Assembly: GCA_029690005.1 (NCBI GenBank)
Contig: CP121458.1
Location: 806,001-870,000, forward strand
DNA from: Prescottella defluvii
GTDB lineage: Bacteria > Actinomycetota > Actinomycetes > Mycobacteriales > Mycobacteriaceae
DNA: 64,000 nt
Direction of reading: 5' to 3'
How positions within the stretch are numbered: the stretch's first letter is position 1; each line of letters opens with the position of its first letter. A model generated the notes under the pieces. That model searched no databases, was not told the origin of the DNA, and saw only the letters and a program-made list of their open reading frames with translations. Positions 60,338 to 64,000 of the stretch are shown here, piece after piece. The translations under genes were made by a program, and so were the position numbers.

Positions 60338-61884
60338 TCAGTCGGGGCTGATCAGGTCGCCGCCGGGCGTCGCCGGCGTCGGCTCGACTCGCGAGAAGGT
60401 CAGGGTGCCGTCGTCGACCGGGGTGTCCCGCAGCACGACCACGTCCTTGTAGTAGTCCATCCGCAGGTTCCACGGGTCCTCGCTGCCGGCCTGCGGCCAC
60501 AGGTCCAGGGAGCGCTGGATGTACCCGGCGCCGAAGTCGAGCAGCGGTCGCGTCTCCATGTCGGGCCGGGCGTTCTCGGCGACCGCGGCCGTCGCACCGC
60601 GCCGGTCCATCTCGCGCAGCAGACGGCACAGGTAGTCGGCAACGAGATCGACCTTCAGCGTCCAGGGAGCGTTGATGTAGCCGACGGCGAACGAGAAATT
60701 CGGGATGTCGGAGAGCATCGTGCCCTTGAAGGCCAGCCGTTTCGTGATGTCGACGGGTTCGCCGTCGATCCGCAGTTCGACGCCTCCCAGCGCGAGCAGG
60801 TCGAGACCGGTCGCGGTGATGATGATGTCCGCGTCGAGGTGCCTGCCCGACGTGAGTGCGATGCCGGTCTCGGTGAAGGTCTCGATGGTGTCCGTGACGA
60901 CCGAGGCCTTCCCCTCGCGGATCGTCTTGAAGAGGTCGCCGCCGGGACGATGCACAGGCGCTGGTCCCACGGGTCGTAGCGGGGGTTGAAGTGGGTGTCG
61001 ACGTCGAAGCCCGACGGCAACAGTCGCGTGTTGAGCCACCGGATGACGGCGCGGGCCTGCCGGGGAAACCGTTGGCAGAGCTTGTAGATCCAGACGTTCA
61101 TCGCGATGTTCTTCTTCCGGGTGAGCCGGTAGCCACGTTCGTCGCCCAGGACGCGACGGAACACGTCGGACAGCGAGTCCTCCGCGGGCAGCGGAAGCAC
61201 GTACGACGGCGACCGCTGGAGCATCGTGATGTGACCGGCGGTGTCGGCCATCGCCGGGATCAGCGTGACCGCGGTGGCCCCGGACCCGATGACGACCACG
61301 CGTCGGCCGGCGTAGTCGAGGTCCTCGGGCCAGTGCTGCGGGTGCACGATCAGGCCCGTGAACCGGTCGGCGCCGGGGAACTCGGGGCTGTAACCCTTGG
61401 CATAGTTGTAGTAGCCGCTTGCGCAGAAGAGCCAGTTCGTCGTGAACGTCGCCGTGTCGTCCCCGCCGTCGCCGGTGCGGGCGGTGACCGTCCAGCGTGC
61501 CGTCGTCGGCGACCAGTCGGCGCGCACCACGCGGTGGTTGTAGCGGATGTCGCGGTCGACGTCGTATTCGCGAGCCGTCTCGCGGATGTAGCCGAGGATG
61601 TCGTCGGCCGGGGCGAGCGCCTTGCGACCCCTCCACGGTTTGAAGTCGTACCCGTAGGTCTGTACGTCGGAGTCGGAGCGGATCCCCGGGTACCGGAACA
61701 GGTCCCACGTCCCGCCGGAGGCGGCCCGGAACTCGAGAATCAGTAGCGACCGGTCGGGGTGTTCGCGGCGCAGTCGGGCCGCCACGCCGATCCCGGACAG
61801 CCCGGCGCCGATGATCAGGACGTCGACGTGCGCGGTTCCGGCTGCGCCAGTGTCCGTCGAAGCGGTGGTGTGATCGGGGCTCAT
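60338..61884 (-). CDS. Flavin-containing monooxygenase, Baeyer-Villiger type (one frame break)
   Basis: It is about 514 residues. The FAD site is DVLIIGAGLSGIGVAARLRR, followed by ASGGTWDLFRYPGIRSDSD. The BVMO fingerprint FxGxxxHxxxWP is present as FTGLIVHPQHWP. The NADP site is VVVIGSGATAVTLIPAMA. The break at about 60949 is repaired by one extra C (CPG to CIVPGGDLFKTIREGK). The C-terminal frame reads ADIIITATGLDLLALGGVEL and SVGYINAPWTLKVDL-like text. The ATG at 61884 has GGAGG 6 bases upstream. It may insert oxygen next to a ketone; the substrate is unknown. Confidence 0.88.
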
Positions 61885-62041
61885 CGGATCCTCCGGGTGC
61901 GAGTGCGGGTGGACCTCGTCTCTTCCGACGGTATCCCGGCGGGCGGCCGGGTTGCGGCGAAGTCGGTTACGCGACCGGAGTGTGGTGGAGGCGCAACAAT
62001 GGACCCGACTCCGAACGACGCCTACCTTCGAGGAGGTTCCC

Positions 62042-62389
62042 GTGAGCGAGACGTCCGACATCGATCCCGCCGCGCCGCCGAGTGGCACCGGATGTGCCGA
62101 GTGCGACACGGCGGGCGGATGGTGGTTCCATCTGCGCCGGTGCACTGCGTGCGGGCACATCGGCTGCTGCGACTCGTCCCCCGCTCAGCACGCCAGCGCT
62201 CACGCGGCGGCGACCGGACACCCGATCATCCGCAGCTTCGAGCCGGGTGAGGAGTGGTTCTGGGACTACCGCACCAAGGACTTCGCGGACGGTCCGGAAC
62301 TGGCTCCCCCGCAGCACCATCCGCTGGAACAGACGGTGCCCGGTCCGGCCGACCGGGTCCCCGACGACTGGGAGGATCGGCTGCACTGA
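62042..62389 (+). CDS. UBP-type zinc finger domain protein
   Basis: This intact protein of 115 residues starts at the GTG at 62042, with GGAGG 5 bases upstream. CAECDTAGGWWFHLRRCTAC, GHIGCCDSSPAQHASAHAAA and TGHPIIRSFEPGEEWFWDY hold the Cys/His ligands of the zf-UBP fold, with WFWDY near the end as in other bacterial members. It is divergent from the BVMO-type gene. These small proteins are common in actinobacteria; a function is not known. Confidence 0.9.
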   Translation: MSETSDIDPAAPPSGTGCAECDTAGGWWFHLRRCTACGHIGCCDSSPAQHASAHAAATGHPIIRSFEPGEEWFWDYRTKDFADGPELAPPQHHPLEQTVPGPADRVPDDWEDRLH

Positions 62390-62426
62390 GACGGGGTCGA
62401 CGCCGAACTGTTCGTACGATCGAGTC

Positions 62427-63310
62427 ATGATCGAGGTTCCGGCTGCTCTCGCGGCTGCGCAGTACAAGCACGGTGGCGTGGCCGGCCGGGCGTTCGTCGC
62501 CGCGCTGCCCAGGATCGCCGACCAGATGCTCGACCGGTGGAACCTCATCCCGACCGGTGATCCGATGCACGGGTGGACAGCCCTGGTGTTGCCCGTGCAG
62601 GACGGGACGGCCGGCACGCGGTGCTCAAACTACAGGCCGTCGACGAGGAGACCGCCGGGGAACCGGTGGCGTTGCGGATGTGGGACGGCGACGGCGCGGT
62701 ACGGCTGCTGGCGGACGACCCCGGCACCGGCGCGATGCTCCTCGAACGACTCGACGCCTCGCGGCACCTGTCGGGCATGGAGGATTCGCGCGCGGCCGTG
62801 CGAATCCTCGCCGGCCTGCTGGAACGCCTCACGGCACACGTCGCGCCGGCCGGCATGCGAAAACTCGGCGACGTGGCCGATGCGATGCTGCAGGACGCGA
62901 CCGACGCCGTCCGCCTGCTCGCCGATGCGGCCGATCGCCGCCTGCTGGCCGACTGCGCGGCGGCGGTCCGGGACGTAGTGGCCGAGCCGGGAAACAGGAT
63001 GCTGCACTGGGATCTGCACTACGACAATGTGCTCGCGTCGGAGCGGGAGCCGTGGCTCGCCATCGATCCAAAGCCGCTCGCCGGGGACCCCGGGTTCGAG
63101 CTGCTGCCCGCGCTGACCAATCGATTCGACCCAGCGGAGACTCTGTGGCGGTTCGATCTCATGAGCGACGTGCTCGGGCTCGACCGCGGACGTGCCCTGG
63201 CGTGGACGCTGGGCCGGATCCTGCAGAACGGGCTGTGGGACATCGAGGACGGTGAACGCCGCCTCGCTGAGGAGCAGGTGACGATCGCGCGAATCCTGCT
63301 GGCTCGCTGA
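62427..63310 (+). CDS. Aminoglycoside/hydroxyurea antibiotic resistance kinase family protein (one frame break)
   Basis: This is an APH(6)-type small-molecule kinase (PF04655 group) of about 294 residues. The ATG at 62427 begins MIEVPAALAAAQYKHGGVAG. The frame breaks near 62610, after which HAVLKLQAVDEETAGEPVAL carries the nucleotide-binding Lys. The catalytic loop is MLHWDLHYDNVL and the metal site LAIDPKPLAGDPGFELLPAL. Family members include streptomycin 6-kinases, but many chromosomal copies have unknown substrates, so resistance should not be assumed. It lies 37 bases after the zinc-finger gene. Confidence 0.85.
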
Positions 63311-63378
63311 ACTTCCCCGCACTCGGGGTCGTGCACGCCTGACGCCGCCGGATCGGACCCGCGCGACACAACTCGACG

Positions 63379-63428
63379 GTAGAGACGGAGCGACCCGCAC
63401 CACCCGGTGCGGGTCGCTCCGTCTCTAC
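63379..63428. terminator. 23-bp hairpin between the kinase gene and mihF
   Basis: Arms 63379-63401 and 63406-63428 are perfectly complementary (starting GTAGAGACGGAGCG), with a 4-base loop. Convergent genes flank it, so it probably ends both transcripts. Confidence 0.85.
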
Positions 63429-63436
63429 AACCGTGG

Positions 63437-63751
63437 TCAGTTGCTGAGCTTGGCGATCAGATCGGCGCGCTGACGGGCGCCGAGGCCGGAGACGCGGCGC
63501 GTCTCGGCGATGCCGACGGATTCGGCGATGTCGCGGGCCTTGATCTTGCCGACCTTCGGTAGGGATTCGAGCAGGTACAGCACCTTCGTCTTGCCGACCA
63601 GTTCGTCGGTGTCCGCCTTGTCGAGGACCTCCACGAAGGTGAGCTTGCCCGACTTGAGACCTTCTCTCAGTTCGGACCGCGCCTTACGGGACGCGGCAGC
63701 CTTCTCGAGCGCGGCGGCGCGCTGTTCGGGGGTCAAGGTGGGCAATGCCAT
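63437..63751 (-). CDS. mihF: Actinobacterial integration host factor (mIHF) paralogue
   Basis: This intact protein has 104 residues. MALPTLTPEQRAAALEKAAA is nearly the canonical mIHF start. LLESLPKVGKIKARDIAESV and GIAETRRVSGLGARQRADLI form the helix-two-turn-helix DNA-binding region. mIHF is a nucleoid protein that bends DNA. The usual gene lies between pyrF and gmk; here the neighbours are an APH-type kinase and an enoyl-CoA hydratase, and the middle (SGKLTFVEVLDKADTDELVG) is diverged, so this is likely a second copy. Confidence 0.88.
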   Translation of the reverse strand: MALPTLTPEQRAAALEKAAASRKARSELREGLKSGKLTFVEVLDKADTDELVGKTKVLYLLESLPKVGKIKARDIAESVGIAETRRVSGLGARQRADLIAKLSN

Positions 63752-63859
63752 GGATGTGCCTCTCTCGCAGTACCCGGAATGAACCTCAGGCTAGAACGGG
63801 AACCGCCCGAGCGCGCGTCAACTGCGCCCCGCGTGTCGAGCGACTTCGACTCTTTCGTC

Positions 63860-64000
63860 TCATTTGCCCTTCCACAACGGCTTTCGCTTCTCGAGGAAGG
63901 CGCTCATGCCTTCCTGCGCGTCGCAGGTGACGGCATTGGTCGCCATCGTCTCGGCCATCAGTTCGTACGCCTCGTCCTGTGGAAGGTCGATCTGCCGGTA
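63860..64000 (-). CDS. Enoyl-CoA hydratase/isomerase, C-terminal end only
   Basis: The frame enters from the right edge as YRQIDLPQDEAYELMAETMA, then VTCDAQEGMSAFLEKRKPLW and a stop at 63860. AQEGMSAFLEKRKPxW is the usual end of crotonase-family enoyl-CoA hydratases. The active site lies outside the window. Confidence 0.85.
   Translation of the reverse strand, partial: YRQIDLPQDEAYELMAETMATNAVTCDAQEGMSAFLEKRKPLWKGK

Noticed and set aside
62427..63310. Calling the APH(6)-like kinase an antibiotic resistance gene
   Set aside because: The family includes many chromosomal members of unknown substrate, and the sequence alone does not show resistance.

Overview
The window is high-GC actinobacterial DNA, most like Rhodococcus or a close relative (Gordonia, Nocardia). 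The left end has the order known around Mycobacterium tuberculosis Rv0048c-Rv0058: membrane protein, DUF5318 protein, ponA1, GT87 glycosyltransferase, rpsF, ssb, rpsR, rplI, dnaB. Aromatic-catabolism genes, a carboxylic acid reductase, a Baeyer-Villiger-type monooxygenase, a cutinase-like protein and an actinobacterial mIHF also fit this group. No rRNA, tRNA or CRISPR array was seen.

Layout. 1-2651: a tandem family of DUF1707-type membrane proteins on the minus strand. 2799-12605: the conserved cell-wall, ribosome and replication block, with a second convergent GT87 gene and DnaA-box-like sites before dnaB. 12606-15167: poorly conserved accessory DNA with an unknown protein and a TetR-like remnant. 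15168-22375: a minus-strand catabolic cluster (short-chain dehydrogenase, acyl-CoA ligase, small serine hydrolase, MFS transporter, beta-keto acid cleavage enzyme, carboxymuconolactone decarboxylase-like protein) with a divergent AraC-type regulator. 22480-25443: an insertion-sequence graveyard holding a truncated pucR-type gene and pieces of IS701-, IS256- and IS110-family transposases. 26952-31631: a guaiacol module (catA, an EthD-like gene, gcoB, gcoA and divergent gcoR) lying between two direct copies of a 94-bp intergenic repeat. 32408-40766: gapB, an MDR reductase, unknown proteins, a lipase, a hydrolase joined to an ACT domain, and a Zur-box-linked zinc-free rpmJ. 40858-48641: signal peptidase I, SRPBCC proteins, a DUF389 remnant, an NmrA-like/MarR group and a YCII-ECF sigma pair. 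48669-64000: carboxylic acid reductase, cutinase, a P1B-type ATPase fused to a hemerythrin domain, PrsW, AIM24, a flavin monooxygenase, a UBP zinc finger, an APH-type kinase, an mIHF paralogue and the end of an enoyl-CoA hydratase.

How genes work together. GcoA/GcoB should demethylate guaiacol to catechol and formaldehyde, and CatA opens the catechol ring; GcoR is the likely inducer-responsive regulator. In the 15-22 kb cluster, uptake, CoA activation, beta-oxidation to a keto acid and retro-Claisen cleavage would form a short pathway for an unidentified acid.

Quality caveat. Many otherwise well-conserved genes change reading frame once or more, often at short G or C runs. This looks like base-level indel error in a draft sequence rather than biological decay. 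I give whole-gene coordinates across such breaks and state where they are.
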